From the NCBI GenBank assembly GCA_038210375.1, contig JBBQWT010000019.1:1-64000 (forward strand): a stretch of DNA of 64,000 nucleotides. Reading direction: 5' to 3'. The stretch comes from JBBQWT01 sp038210375 (GTDB taxonomy: Bacteria > Acidobacteriota > Terriglobia > Terriglobales > Acidobacteriaceae). Positions 50,653 to 58,726 of the stretch are shown here, one piece after another (the stretch's first letter is position 1; the number at the start of each line of letters is the position of its first letter). A model generated the notes under the pieces. It was not told the origin of the DNA. It was given only the letters and a program-made list of their open reading frames with translations, and ran no database searches. A program made the translations under genes and the position numbers.

Positions 50653-51600
50653 CTAGGCGCCTGCCTGCTGCCCAAACACTTCACCGGCCTGCGGGCGATA
50701 GCCGGAAATAAACTGGATTGCCGTCATGCGGCGCTTGGCCGCCGGGTGCAGTTCCGCTATTTCAACCGCCGATCCGCCGCCGCAACCCGCGAGCAGCCGA
50801 CTACCATCGAGCGCGATTTCTCCCGGCGCAAGTGCCGGAGCGGTTTGCGCGGGACGGGCCTGCATCCACGCCAGTTGATTGCCGCGAAAACTTGTGTGCG
50901 CGCCCGGCCATGGCTGAAAACCGCGCAGGCGATTGCAAATCTCGACCGCGTCGCGCGCGAAGTCGATGCGGCCATCTTCCTTCCGCAGAATAGGAGCCAG
51001 CGTGGCTTGGGATGAATCCTGCGGAATCGGGCGCACGGTTCCTGATTCCAGGCCGCGCAGGGTCTCCACCATCAGGGCGGCGCCAATTCCGGCCAGGCGC
51101 GGCCACAAGGTCACGCTGGTGTCGTCCTCGCGAATGGCTTCTGGTTGCTGCAACAACACCGGCCCGGTGTCGAGACCGGCATCGATGCGCATGGTACTGA
51201 CGCCGGTAACCGCGTCTCCGCCGGCGATCGACCACTGCACCGGCGCCGCGCCGCGATAGCGGGGCAGCAGAGATGCATGCAGATTGATATTGCCGCGCGG
51301 CGGCAGCGCCAGCATCCAGCCGGGAATGATGCGGCCGTAGCCCACCACCACAATCGCCGCCGGCCGCAGCGATTCCAGCAGGCTTCTGAATTCCGGGTTA
51401 TTTTTTATGCGTTCCGGCTGGGTCACGGGGAGGCCGTGGCGTAGCGCGGCCTGCTTCACCGGAGAGGCGGTCATGGTCATGCCGCGCCCGCTGGGCCGGT
51501 CGGGCTGGGTCACTACCAGCTTTAACGCGAAGCCGGTGGCCACCAGTTTTTCCAGGGTGGGGACGGCGAACTCCGGGGTCCCGCAGAAAATCAAATCCAT
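50653..51600 (-). CDS. fmt: Methionyl-tRNA formyltransferase
   Basis: A 315-residue enzyme that formylates initiator Met-tRNA. The ATG at 51600 is chosen because MDLIFCGTPEFAVPTLE is the family start; 9 extra upstream codons have no similarity. Catalytic Asn106 and His108 (NINLHASLLP) and Asp144 (GLDTGP) match the numbering of the E. coli enzyme, with SLLPRYRGAAP at 110-120. It follows def by 17 bases and rsmB by none. Confidence 0.95.
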   Translation of the reverse strand: MDLIFCGTPEFAVPTLEKLVATGFALKLVVTQPDRPSGRGMTMTASPVKQAALRHGLPVTQPERIKNNPEFRSLLESLRPAAIVVVGYGRIIPGWMLALPPRGNINLHASLLPRYRGAAPVQWSIAGGDAVTGVSTMRIDAGLDTGPVLLQQPEAIREDDTSVTLWPRLAGIGAALMVETLRGLESGTVRPIPQDSSQATLAPILRKEDGRIDFARDAVEICNRLRGFQPWPGAHTSFRGNQLAWMQARPAQTAPALAPGEIALDGSRLLAGCGGGSAVEIAELHPAAKRRMTAIQFISGYRPQAGEVFGQQAGA

Positions 51601-51617
51601 ATTTCCCGCCGTGACCG

Positions 51618-52130
51618 CTAGATCCACTCGCCGGCGCTGGCCAGCTTCTTGATCCGGCGCTTGATGAGATCGCGCTTGAGCGCGCTGATGTGCGAGATAA
51701 AAAGCTTGCCGTTCAGATGATCGGTCTCGTGCAGAAAAGCGCGCGCCAGCAAGCCTTCCCCGGTGTGCTCAAAGAATTTTCCGTCAAGGTCCTGGGCGCG
51801 GACCGTGACCTTTTTGGCGCGGGTCACGGGCTCATGGAATTCGGGCAGACTTAGGCAGCCTTCCTTTTCTCTCTGCTTGCCTTCCTTGAGAATGATCTCG
51901 GGATTGACCAGCACCAGCTTCTTGAACGGCTTGTCTTTGGCGCCGATATCAACCACGGCGACGCGGCGGGCTATGCCGATCTGGGTGGCCGCCAGGCCCA
52001 CACCGTGGGCGGCATACATCGAATCGAACATATCTTCCACAAGTTTTTCCAGCGCCTTGTCGAAGACGGTGACTGGCTCGGCTGGAATTTCCAGCACCGA
52101 CTCGCCGTATTTCACTATTGGGTGGATCAA
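51618..52130 (-). CDS. def: Peptide deformylase
   Basis: A 170-residue metalloenzyme removing the N-formyl group from nascent proteins. The three signature motifs are complete: GVGLAATQ (43-50), EGCLSLPE (90-97, metal ligand Cys92) and HETDH (134-138, both histidines and catalytic Glu). It is the first gene of def-fmt-rsmB, which couples formylation and deformylation genes in the usual way. Confidence 0.96.
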   Translation of the reverse strand: MIHPIVKYGESVLEIPAEPVTVFDKALEKLVEDMFDSMYAAHGVGLAATQIGIARRVAVVDIGAKDKPFKKLVLVNPEIILKEGKQREKEGCLSLPEFHEPVTRAKKVTVRAQDLDGKFFEHTGEGLLARAFLHETDHLNGKLFISHISALKRDLIKRRIKKLASAGEWI

Positions 52131-52269
52131 GCAACAGGCCTCAGGGATTGCGAATATACGTTTCGATGACTTTGCGCAAACTTAAAGCGGGACCAGGCTC
52201 GCCGGTTGGCGCGCCTTTACCAGTTTAACGGATTCGTATGCGCCCATTAGCGGGCGGCGCACGCCGGGC

Positions 52270-53451
52270 TCAAAAATTCCTGACCTGGGCGAGATAACTG
52301 TCGTAGTTGCGCCGGGTTTCAAGCATGGAATCGCCGCCAAACTTTTCCAGCGCACAACCCGCCAAGGTGAGCGCCACCATCGCCTCTCCGGCCACTCCCG
52401 CGGCGGGCACGACGCAAACGTCGCTGCGCTCGTATGCCGCCTTGACTGGCTCGCGAGTTTCAAAATTGACCGAAGCCAGCGGCCGGCGCAAGGTGGAGAT
52501 GGGTTTGAGGTAACCGCGAACCAGGATATCCTGCCCGTTGGAGATGCCGCCCTCGATGCCGCCGGCATTATTGTGGGCGCGGGTAAATCGGGTGAACGGC
52601 GCGGCGGATTCCTGGCCGGCATAGGCAATTTCATCGTGCACCGCTGAACCCATGGCGGTGGCGGAGGCGATTCCCGAACCGATTTCGACCGCTTTTACCG
52701 CCTGCAGTGACATGATGGCGGCGGCGAGCAGTCCGTCGAGTCGCTGGTCCCAGTTGGCATAAGCGCCCAGGCCGGGCGGAACGTTATGCGCCACCACCTC
52801 AAAGATTCCGCCGACGGAATCGCCGGTCTTGAGCGCCGTATCCACCTCGGCCTTCATGCGTTGTTCGGCGGTGCCGTCGGCGCAGTTGAGCAAAACTTCC
52901 TTGCGGGCATACAGCTCCTGCAGTTGCGGCCACGCCGCGCCGGCTTCCGCGGCAGCGGCGCCCACGGCAATCACATGGCTGAGAATTTCGATGCCAAGCT
53001 CGCGCAGGAACAGTTTGGCCAGCGCCCCGGCGGCGACGCGCGCGGCCAGCTCGCGCGCCGAGGCGCGCTCCAATATGTAGCGGGCTTCAGGGAAGTTGTA
53101 TTTAATGGCGCCGGCAAGGTCGGCGTGTCCCGGCCGCGGAGAATCCACAGGCTTGTGTTTTTGCAGGTCCCCGGCATCGACCGGCAGCGCTTCCTGCCAA
53201 TTTTTCCAGTCGCGATTTTCGAGCCGCACCGAAATGGGCGAGCCAATGGTGATCCCGTGGCGTACCCCGGAGAGAATGTGGGCGGCATCGTGCTCAATCT
53301 TCATGCGGCCGCCGCGCCCGTAGCCCTGCTGCCGGCGCCACAGATCGCGATCGATAAATGCGGCATCGACGGGCACGCCCGCCGGCAAGCCGGAGACGAT
53401 AGCGATCAGCGCTTCGCCATGGGATTCACCCGCGGTGCAGAATTTCAGCAT
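52270..53451 (-). CDS. aroC: Chorismate synthase
   Basis: A 393-residue FMN-dependent enzyme, last step of the shikimate pathway. The start is the ATG at 53451 because FCTAGESHGEALIAIVSGLP is the family opening; the frame extends upstream without similarity. Further signatures are RRQQGYGRGGRMKIE, GHADLAGAIKYN and the catalytic histidine region, and the late RAHNNAGGIEGGISNG block. Monocistronic in appearance; divergent to ridA. Confidence 0.96.
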   Translation of the reverse strand: MLKFCTAGESHGEALIAIVSGLPAGVPVDAAFIDRDLWRRQQGYGRGGRMKIEHDAAHILSGVRHGITIGSPISVRLENRDWKNWQEALPVDAGDLQKHKPVDSPRPGHADLAGAIKYNFPEARYILERASARELAARVAAGALAKLFLRELGIEILSHVIAVGAAAAEAGAAWPQLQELYARKEVLLNCADGTAEQRMKAEVDTALKTGDSVGGIFEVVAHNVPPGLGAYANWDQRLDGLLAAAIMSLQAVKAVEIGSGIASATAMGSAVHDEIAYAGQESAAPFTRFTRAHNNAGGIEGGISNGQDILVRGYLKPISTLRRPLASVNFETREPVKAAYERSDVCVVPAAGVAGEAMVALTLAGCALEKFGGDSMLETRRNYDSYLAQVRNF

Positions 53452-53557
53452 GGAAGTCGATTGTAGCAACCTCCGATTGCAGCGGAGTTCCCAACCAAGG
53501 CTGAACTCTGTTCCAGGCAGGCCACCTAGTAAGATGTTTTTATCTACCGGAGGAACA

Positions 53558-53938
53558 ATGAGAGAAGTAATCGCAACCACCAACGCCCCGCAAGCCATCG
53601 GGCCCTATTCCCAGGCAATCAAAGCCAACGGTTTTGTTTTTGTTTCCGGCCAGGTCGCCTTCGACCCGCAAACCGGAAAAATCAAAGAAGGCGGAATCGC
53701 AGAACAGACCGAGCAAGTACTGAAAAACCTTGCCGCAATTCTGGAAGCGGCCGGCACCAATCTCGCCAAGACCGTTAAGGCCGGTGTGTTCCTCAAGGAT
53801 ATGGGTGACTTCCCGGTGATGAACGAGGTTTACGCCCGTCACTTCGCATCCGGCCCGCCACCCGCCCGCAGCACCATCGAAGCCGCGCGCCTGCCCCGGG
53901 ATGTGCAGGTCGAGATCGACATCATTGCCCTGGCTTGA
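53558..53938 (+). CDS. RidA-family enamine/imine deaminase
   Basis: A 126-residue trimeric protein that hydrolyses reactive enamines from PLP enzymes. It starts at the ATG at 53558 after GGAGGAACA. Signatures: NAPQAIGPYSQAI (near 9), FVSGQVAFDP (near 28), KAGVFLKDMGDFPVMNEVY and the arginine of PPARSTIEAARLP (about 105), which anchors the substrate carboxylate. Complete length. It is read divergently from aroC. Confidence 0.93.
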   Translation: MREVIATTNAPQAIGPYSQAIKANGFVFVSGQVAFDPQTGKIKEGGIAEQTEQVLKNLAAILEAAGTNLAKTVKAGVFLKDMGDFPVMNEVYARHFASGPPPARSTIEAARLPRDVQVEIDIIALA

Positions 53939-53974
53939 ACCAGCGGGTACTTCGGTGGTGGGTCAGCCCGCAGT

Positions 53975-54346
53975 TCAGAAGATCGGCTGCAGGAACATCC
54001 GGCCATACGCGACGAATGCCATGAGGAGGCCCAGCACGCCGCTCATGATGATGGGCGTGGTCTCGCGGTACTTGGCGTGCACCCCGACGAACACGACGCT
54101 CTCGATCGCGAGGATCGTGGCGGCTACCACCGTGAGCGCCGGGTGCCAGTGGAAGGCGGAGGGGACGACAAGTCCGACCGCGCAGACGAGTTCGAGGATG
54201 CCGAGGGCCATCCACGCTTCCCGCGGCAACGCACTAAACGACTTGACGTCCCCGCTTATCTTGTCGAACATGAAGCCCTTCATGACGCCCGACGCTACGT
54301 ACAGGAGCGCCGCGAGGACCTGCAGGACCCACAACATGATGTTCAT
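53975..54346 (-). CDS. DoxX-family membrane protein
   Basis: A 123-residue product with four hydrophobic helices (LWVLQVLAALLYVASGVMKG first). The start is the ATG at 54346, preceded by GGAGGCACAAG; an upstream in-frame start has no such site. The lone LPREAWMALGILELVCAVGL loop and VFVGVHAKYRE fit DoxX-like proteins, whose biochemical role is mostly unknown. Monocistronic, converging on ridA. Confidence 0.8.
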   Translation of the reverse strand: MNIMLWVLQVLAALLYVASGVMKGFMFDKISGDVKSFSALPREAWMALGILELVCAVGLVVPSAFHWHPALTVVAATILAIESVVFVGVHAKYRETTPIIMSGVLGLLMAFVAYGRMFLQPIF

Positions 54347-54559
54347 CTTGTGCCTCCGGGAAAACCTTGAATCCGCGCTACAAGGCAATTTACATCAGTG
54401 GCCAACCTAGGTCGAGGAGAGTTAATCGGCCGGATTCAATCGATGATAATTTGGGTGGGCTACTTTGGGTCGGCGGGAGCTTGGCGGGCGTTCGCGTGTG
54501 GATTTTAGCGACGTAGTTGCCCTGTCGGAGTCATACGAGCGGCTGGGAGAAAGTGCGGC

Positions 54560-54835
54560 GTGAAAGTCCGAAGATACTTAACAAGCGCGGCAGTTGTCGT
54601 TTTCATTTTTTTAGTTGCAACTGAGATTAATCTTTTTCATCATGGAAGGTGCTCCGACTGTTTTGGCCCTTACGGTTTCCCGTTCACTTTCTGGCACGAC
54701 GGCGGATTTGCTGGCGGGGAGGGGTTTGAGTGGGGAGGCCTATTCGAGGATATTCTCGTAATGATTGCTGTCACGCCACTTATCGCCTGGATTCGTGGCG
54801 AAAAACCAATGAAGCCCACTACCGTAATTCGGTAA
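54560..54835 (+). CDS. Hypothetical small membrane protein
   Basis: A 91-residue product starting at GTG (54560) after GGGAGAAAGTGCGGC. Two hydrophobic segments (about 8-24 and 64-80) flank an exposed cysteine/phenylalanine/glycine-rich loop (CSDCFGPYGFPF). No family is recognised. The lower GC resembles the hypothetical gene at 11255. No neighbours indicate function. Confidence 0.55.
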   Translation: MKVRRYLTSAAVVVFIFLVATEINLFHHGRCSDCFGPYGFPFTFWHDGGFAGGEGFEWGGLFEDILVMIAVTPLIAWIRGEKPMKPTTVIR

Positions 54836-54852
54836 CGGTGCAGTTTAGAAAT

Positions 54853-55050
54853 TTAATGCTTCCAAGGCAGGCCACGTTCTGGGCCCCTAAGCCAGAGGGC
54901 AAAAGCCACTAGAGAGCCCATGATCAGAATGATTCCGACAATGGCCCATCCGATCTGGATTAATTCCTGCTTGAGCAAGTCCCGCTGGCTGAGATTCTCC
55001 CTCAGTCTTTTCGCACGAAAATACTTTAGCCACCAAATTAACTCTATCAT
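54853..55050 (-). CDS. Hypothetical small membrane-anchored protein
   Basis: A 65-residue frame with a basic, helical N-terminal half (YFRAKRLRENLSQRDLLKQE) and one strong membrane helix (about 32-54, IGWAIVGIILIMGSLVAFAL). It converges on the gene at 54560 with 17 bases between. The ribosome site is weak, and no homologue is known to me. Confidence 0.5.
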   Translation of the reverse strand: MIELIWWLKYFRAKRLRENLSQRDLLKQELIQIGWAIVGIILIMGSLVAFALWLRGPERGLPWKH

Positions 55051-55272
55051 TCGGCTACCTTCATGCCGCTGCCTCAGCTACTTTGTTACCCAATAGTGTC
55101 ACTAATTCTTCCTATTCCCAAACGTGGTCTGTTAGTCCAGCTTCCATTGCCGGGGAAACTGCACCACTACCGGTAATTCCGCAGCCTTGCCCACCACGGT
55201 AAACTCAGGTAAAATCAAGACTTAAACCACGCCTCGTATCTCCCGCCGGTTTAGATCATCTTTGGAGTTTTT

Positions 55273-55464
55273 ATGGCACAAGTCTGCGATGTATGCGGCA
55301 AGAAGCCGCTGTTTGGAAATAAGGTGAGCCACGCCAACAACGTGAGCCGCCGCCGCTGGAACGTCAACCTGCGCCCGGTCAAGGCCCTGGTCAATGGCGC
55401 CAGCAAACGCATGCGCGTCTGCACCGGATGCCTGCGCAGCGGAAAAATCGTTAAAAAAGCCTAG
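55273..55464 (+). CDS. rpmB: 50S ribosomal protein L28
   Basis: A 63-residue ribosomal protein. It has CDVCGKKPLFGNKVSHANN (start), SRRRWNVNLRPV and the C-terminal CTGCLRSGKIVK. Four cysteines (two CxxC pairs) show the zinc-binding form. GGAGTTTTT stands before the ATG. The preceding 200 bases hold only its promoter region. Confidence 0.96.
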   Translation: MAQVCDVCGKKPLFGNKVSHANNVSRRRWNVNLRPVKALVNGASKRMRVCTGCLRSGKIVKKA

Positions 55465-55473
55465 CCTGAAAAT

Positions 55474-55788
55474 TTACTGCGGCAGCAGTGACCGTGGCGG
55501 GAGTTTGTCTCCGCGGGGCTCGTGGGTGTGGACTTCCGCGACATCCGCATCGGGCGCATCTTCCACGCCGCTGATCACGTCGGCCTCATAGCCCTGGCCT
55601 TCTTCCGCCAGCTCTTCCACCGATTCCGAATCGGCGTCGGCAATCGCTGACAGCCCCTGAATGTCGCCTGATTGCCCGCCGGAGTCTGAGCCCAGTTCAT
55701 CTGATCCCGCACCCTCTGGTCCCAGCTCTTCGATACTCAGGCCTCCCTCGCCCGAAAACGCGTTGCTTCCTGCTCGCCGCTTGCGCAT
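55474..55788 (-). CDS. Hypothetical acidic low-complexity protein
   Basis: A 104-residue product from the ATG at 55788, with AGGAAAGAAG ahead of it; the start at 55830 is less likely. After a basic leader (MRKRRAGSN) the sequence is rich in Glu, Asp, Ser and Gly (SIEELGPEGAGSDELGSDSG), with no hydrophobic core, so it is probably disordered. No family is known to me. It converges on rpmB with 9 bases between. Confidence 0.5.
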   Translation of the reverse strand: MRKRRAGSNAFSGEGGLSIEELGPEGAGSDELGSDSGGQSGDIQGLSAIADADSESVEELAEEGQGYEADVISGVEDAPDADVAEVHTHEPRGDKLPPRSLLPQ

Positions 55789-55959
55789 GGTTTCTTCTTT
55801 CCTCGAACCTTTTTGTTCTCTTCGGAACAATGTCTTGGAGGTTGGAAGCCCGGCCGCCCAAACCGGGTTGCTTATGCCCGCCGCCGATCAAACGAAAGCT
55901 GTCGCACCTGCCGCAACCGGCTTTCGTTGGATATACTTCTCACTTTCCGGAGATGACCC

Positions 55960-56925
55960 ATGCCGCCGAAATACGCCGTCAAGATCGATGCCCGCGATGG
56001 CATCGAAGTTTATTCGCTGATCGAGCTGGAGCGCGCCCGCGTCGAGATCGCGCCCGCACTGGGCAACAGTTGTTTCTCCTTTGAGTGCGATCAGCTTGCC
56101 GTGCTGGAGCCGGTTTCATGGGACGACTTCCACAACAAGGCCACCAGCTACGGCATTCCCATTCTTTTTCCGTTTGCCAACCGCATTCGCGGCGGTGAAT
56201 TTGATTTCGGCGGACAGCACTTCAAAGTGGATCCGCCGCGTCACGGGTTCGTGCGCGACAAAGCCTGGAAGGTGACCGGAACCGGCTCCTCTGATGAAGC
56301 CGGAGCGTGGCTCACCTCGGTCTTCGACGCGGAAGCGCACAAAGACAAGATACTGAAGCAGTTTCCTTTTCCCTTTCGCGTGGAGGTCACTTACAAGCTG
56401 TTCAACGGCCGTCTCTCCATGCAGACCCTGGCCACCAACCAGGGCGCGGCGGAGATGCCATGCAGTTTCGGTATTCATCCGTATTTCCGTCTGCCCGAAA
56501 AGGCGCAACTCACCGTACCCGCCAGCCGCCGCTGGGAGACCGTCGATGCTCTCCCCACGGGAAAGCTGCTGCCGGTCGAAGGCCAGTGGGACTTGCGCCA
56601 CCCCCGCGACCTCGAAGGCCTGCAGTATGACGACATCCTTACCGGCGTGGCCAGCGGCGCGGACCATCTCTGCCAGTGTGTATTGTCCGATTACGGCAGC
56701 GGCACCGAGACCGTGGTGGAATTTAACCCTCGGGAATTTCCCGACGTGGTGGTGTACACCACCCCGGCCCCGCGCCGGGCCATTTGCATCGAGCCCAACA
56801 CCTCTCCCACCGATGCCTTCAACTTGCTGTCACAGGGAAATGAACACGCCGATGTGGTGCGCCTGGCGCCGGGCGAGACCCGGCGATGGATGATCGACTT
56901 CTTCACCCGGAAATCCACCGCTTAA
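55960..56925 (+). CDS. Aldose 1-epimerase (galactose mutarotase family)
   Basis: A 321-residue all-beta enzyme interconverting anomers of an aldose. Active-site histidines are seen in DPPRHGFVRDKAW (about 88-100) and FGIHPYFRLP (about 165-174), and GDDILTG-like strands and the final catalytic glutamate region (CIEPNTSPTDAFN) follow. The substrate specificity is open. Monocistronic; followed by a repeat gap. Confidence 0.9.
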   Translation: MPPKYAVKIDARDGIEVYSLIELERARVEIAPALGNSCFSFECDQLAVLEPVSWDDFHNKATSYGIPILFPFANRIRGGEFDFGGQHFKVDPPRHGFVRDKAWKVTGTGSSDEAGAWLTSVFDAEAHKDKILKQFPFPFRVEVTYKLFNGRLSMQTLATNQGAAEMPCSFGIHPYFRLPEKAQLTVPASRRWETVDALPTGKLLPVEGQWDLRHPRDLEGLQYDDILTGVASGADHLCQCVLSDYGSGTETVVEFNPREFPDVVVYTTPAPRRAICIEPNTSPTDAFNLLSQGNEHADVVRLAPGETRRWMIDFFTRKSTA

Positions 56926-56987
56926 GGGAAGCAGCCGGGCGACGGAAACAGCTAGGAGTGCCGCCCCAGCCAGTCCCCCAACCGGAT

Positions 56988-57215
56988 GTCATTCTGACGA
57001 CCCCCGGCTTTATCGGGGTGAGGAAGAATCCCTACCCTCGGCAAACTCTCAGCTAACCCGATGGTTTATCTCCGCCTAATAATAACCACCTAAGATGATC
57101 GTCGTTCGCGGCGCCTGATCCCAAGCGGACGACCGAAAAAACTCACGAGGGAAATATTTGTGGATCTGCAGGGGTCCTTCCTCACCCCGATAAAGCCGGG
57201 GGTCGTCAGGATGAC
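56988..57215. repeat. Inverted doublet of the hairpin repeat
   Basis: Left unit (56988-57036, minus orientation): GTCATTCTGACGACCCCCGG, then ATCGGGGTGAGGAAGAATCC. Right unit (57170-57215): GGGGTCCTTCCTCACCCCGA, then CGGGGGTCGTCAGGATGAC. The right-hand flank GAGGGAAATATTTGTGG matches GAGATATTTG beside the doublet at 48750-49020. Between the units and in the rest of 56926-57256 no gene is visible. Confidence 0.8.
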
Positions 57216-57256
57216 GCTGGAGAGGGGGTTGAAGGATAGAACCACTAAGGAAACGT

Positions 57257-57631
57257 CTAATTGGTGAACGTGTGGCCGGCGTCGAGCAAGACCCGGCGCG
57301 CCAGATGTTCATCTTTGGCCTTGATCAGCACGTAATCAGTCTCGTACGTTGACACCGCAAAGATGCTCACATCGGCCAGGCCCAGCGGCGTTAGAACCGC
57401 GGTGAGCACTCCAATCGAATCGAGGCTGAACGGCCCTTGCAGGCAGATGCACCGCCAGTCGGGGGAACAATGGGTGGGTTTTTCCGCGGGCAGGACATTC
57501 GCCTCGCACACGATGGAAAGCTCGTCCACCGTGCGGGTGATGGCAAAAAAACCGGCTTTGCCCGCCCACTCCGGGAGCCGGGTATCAGCGGAGTAGCGGC
57601 ATATGGCAAAGACTCCCGGCAAAAATGACAA
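57257..57631 (-). CDS. ACT-domain protein
   Basis: A 124-residue stand-alone ACT-domain protein (two half-domains as in the CASTOR-like ACT_7 group). ITRTVDELSIVCEANVLP (near 32) and LQGPFSLDSIGVLTAVLTPL (near 64), then DYVLIKAKDEHLARRVL near 100. ACT domains bind amino acids and regulate enzymes. It starts 14 bases after the adenosine deaminase stop and is probably the last gene of the permease-deaminase-ACT transcript. Confidence 0.88.
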   Translation of the reverse strand: MSFLPGVFAICRYSADTRLPEWAGKAGFFAITRTVDELSIVCEANVLPAEKPTHCSPDWRCICLQGPFSLDSIGVLTAVLTPLGLADVSIFAVSTYETDYVLIKAKDEHLARRVLLDAGHTFTN

Positions 57632-57645
57632 TTTGAGTTGGCTGG

Positions 57646-58716
57646 TTATAACGCCACCTGGTCCACCATGTGGAGGAACTGTACCTTGTTTTCGGCCGGC
57701 AGAAAAGATGCCTCAAAAGAATTGCGCGCCATCTCGCGCAGATGGTCGTCGGTTAAGTCGAACAGGTCCTGCGCCAATTGATATTCCTGGTTGAGCGTCA
57801 CCCCGAACATCGCCGGATCGTCGGTGTTGATCGTGGTCATCAATCCCTGGTGAAAATATCTTCCCAGCGGATGCTCGCTGCCGGGCGCCAGGCATTGCGT
57901 CCTGTAGTTGCTGGTGACGCACATCTCGATCGGGACCTGCCGCTCTGCCAGCACTTCCATCAACTCCGGGTCCTGGCCCGCCGTTAGCCCGTGCCCGATG
58001 CGCTCGGCCCCCATATTGAGGGCGCCCCAGATGGATTCGGGCCCGGCATTCTCTCCGGCATGCGCGGTCAGATGCAGCCCATGTCCGAGGGCGTAGGCAT
58101 AGACATCCTTGAACATCTCCGCCGGGCCCTTGCGTTCATCGCCGCCAATCCCGATGGCGGCCACGTTGCGATCGCGAAATTTTACCGCTTCTTCGGCCAC
58201 GCGCTGCGCCGGTTCCACGCCGAAGTTGCGCACCGCGTCGAAGATCCACAACAGCGAGACGCCAAAGTCGCGCTCGCCGGCGATGCGCCCGCGCTCCAGG
58301 CCTTCGAAGATGGGAGCAAAATCCTGCCCGCGCCAGTGAATCACTCCGACGGAAACATAGACTTCGGCATGCAGAACATTCTGCGCGCGAAGCTGTTCCA
58401 TCATTTTGTAGGCGATCATCTCGTAATCGATCGGATTGCGCAGGCGCTCGGTCACGGCTTTGAACGCCATCAGAAAGCCGTGAAAATCTTCATATTCATA
58501 CAGCCGGCGCACCGCGGCTTCGTCGAGGATTTCAGACACCGAGGCGCCGTATCGGTTGGCCTCCCAGGGCAGCGGGGAGTGGTTGCGAAGGCTCAGCTCC
58601 GCCAGCGTCGCCGGCGCGACCGTGCCTTCGAGATGAAGATGAAGCTCAGCCTTAGGCAGGGCGCGGATGAAGTGGCTGGGAACCTGAACGCCGGGATTGA
58701 TTGAAGTGGCGTTCAT
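57646..58716 (-). CDS. add: Adenosine deaminase family protein
   Basis: A 356-residue zinc hydrolase. Zinc ligands His26 and His28 (ELHLHLEGT), the HAGE motif with catalytic Glu (LTAHAGENAG near 218), the RIGHG block, and TNTDDPAMF-type INTDDPAMFG near 301 are complete. Adenosine is the likely substrate, but the same family includes 6-aminodeoxyfutalosine deaminases of menaquinone synthesis, so the exact substrate is not certain. It begins 10 bases after the permease stop. Confidence 0.88.
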   Translation of the reverse strand: MNATSINPGVQVPSHFIRALPKAELHLHLEGTVAPATLAELSLRNHSPLPWEANRYGASVSEILDEAAVRRLYEYEDFHGFLMAFKAVTERLRNPIDYEMIAYKMMEQLRAQNVLHAEVYVSVGVIHWRGQDFAPIFEGLERGRIAGERDFGVSLLWIFDAVRNFGVEPAQRVAEEAVKFRDRNVAAIGIGGDERKGPAEMFKDVYAYALGHGLHLTAHAGENAGPESIWGALNMGAERIGHGLTAGQDPELMEVLAERQVPIEMCVTSNYRTQCLAPGSEHPLGRYFHQGLMTTINTDDPAMFGVTLNQEYQLAQDLFDLTDDHLREMARNSFEASFLPAENKVQFLHMVDQVAL

Positions 58717-58726
58717 GTACGCGCCG

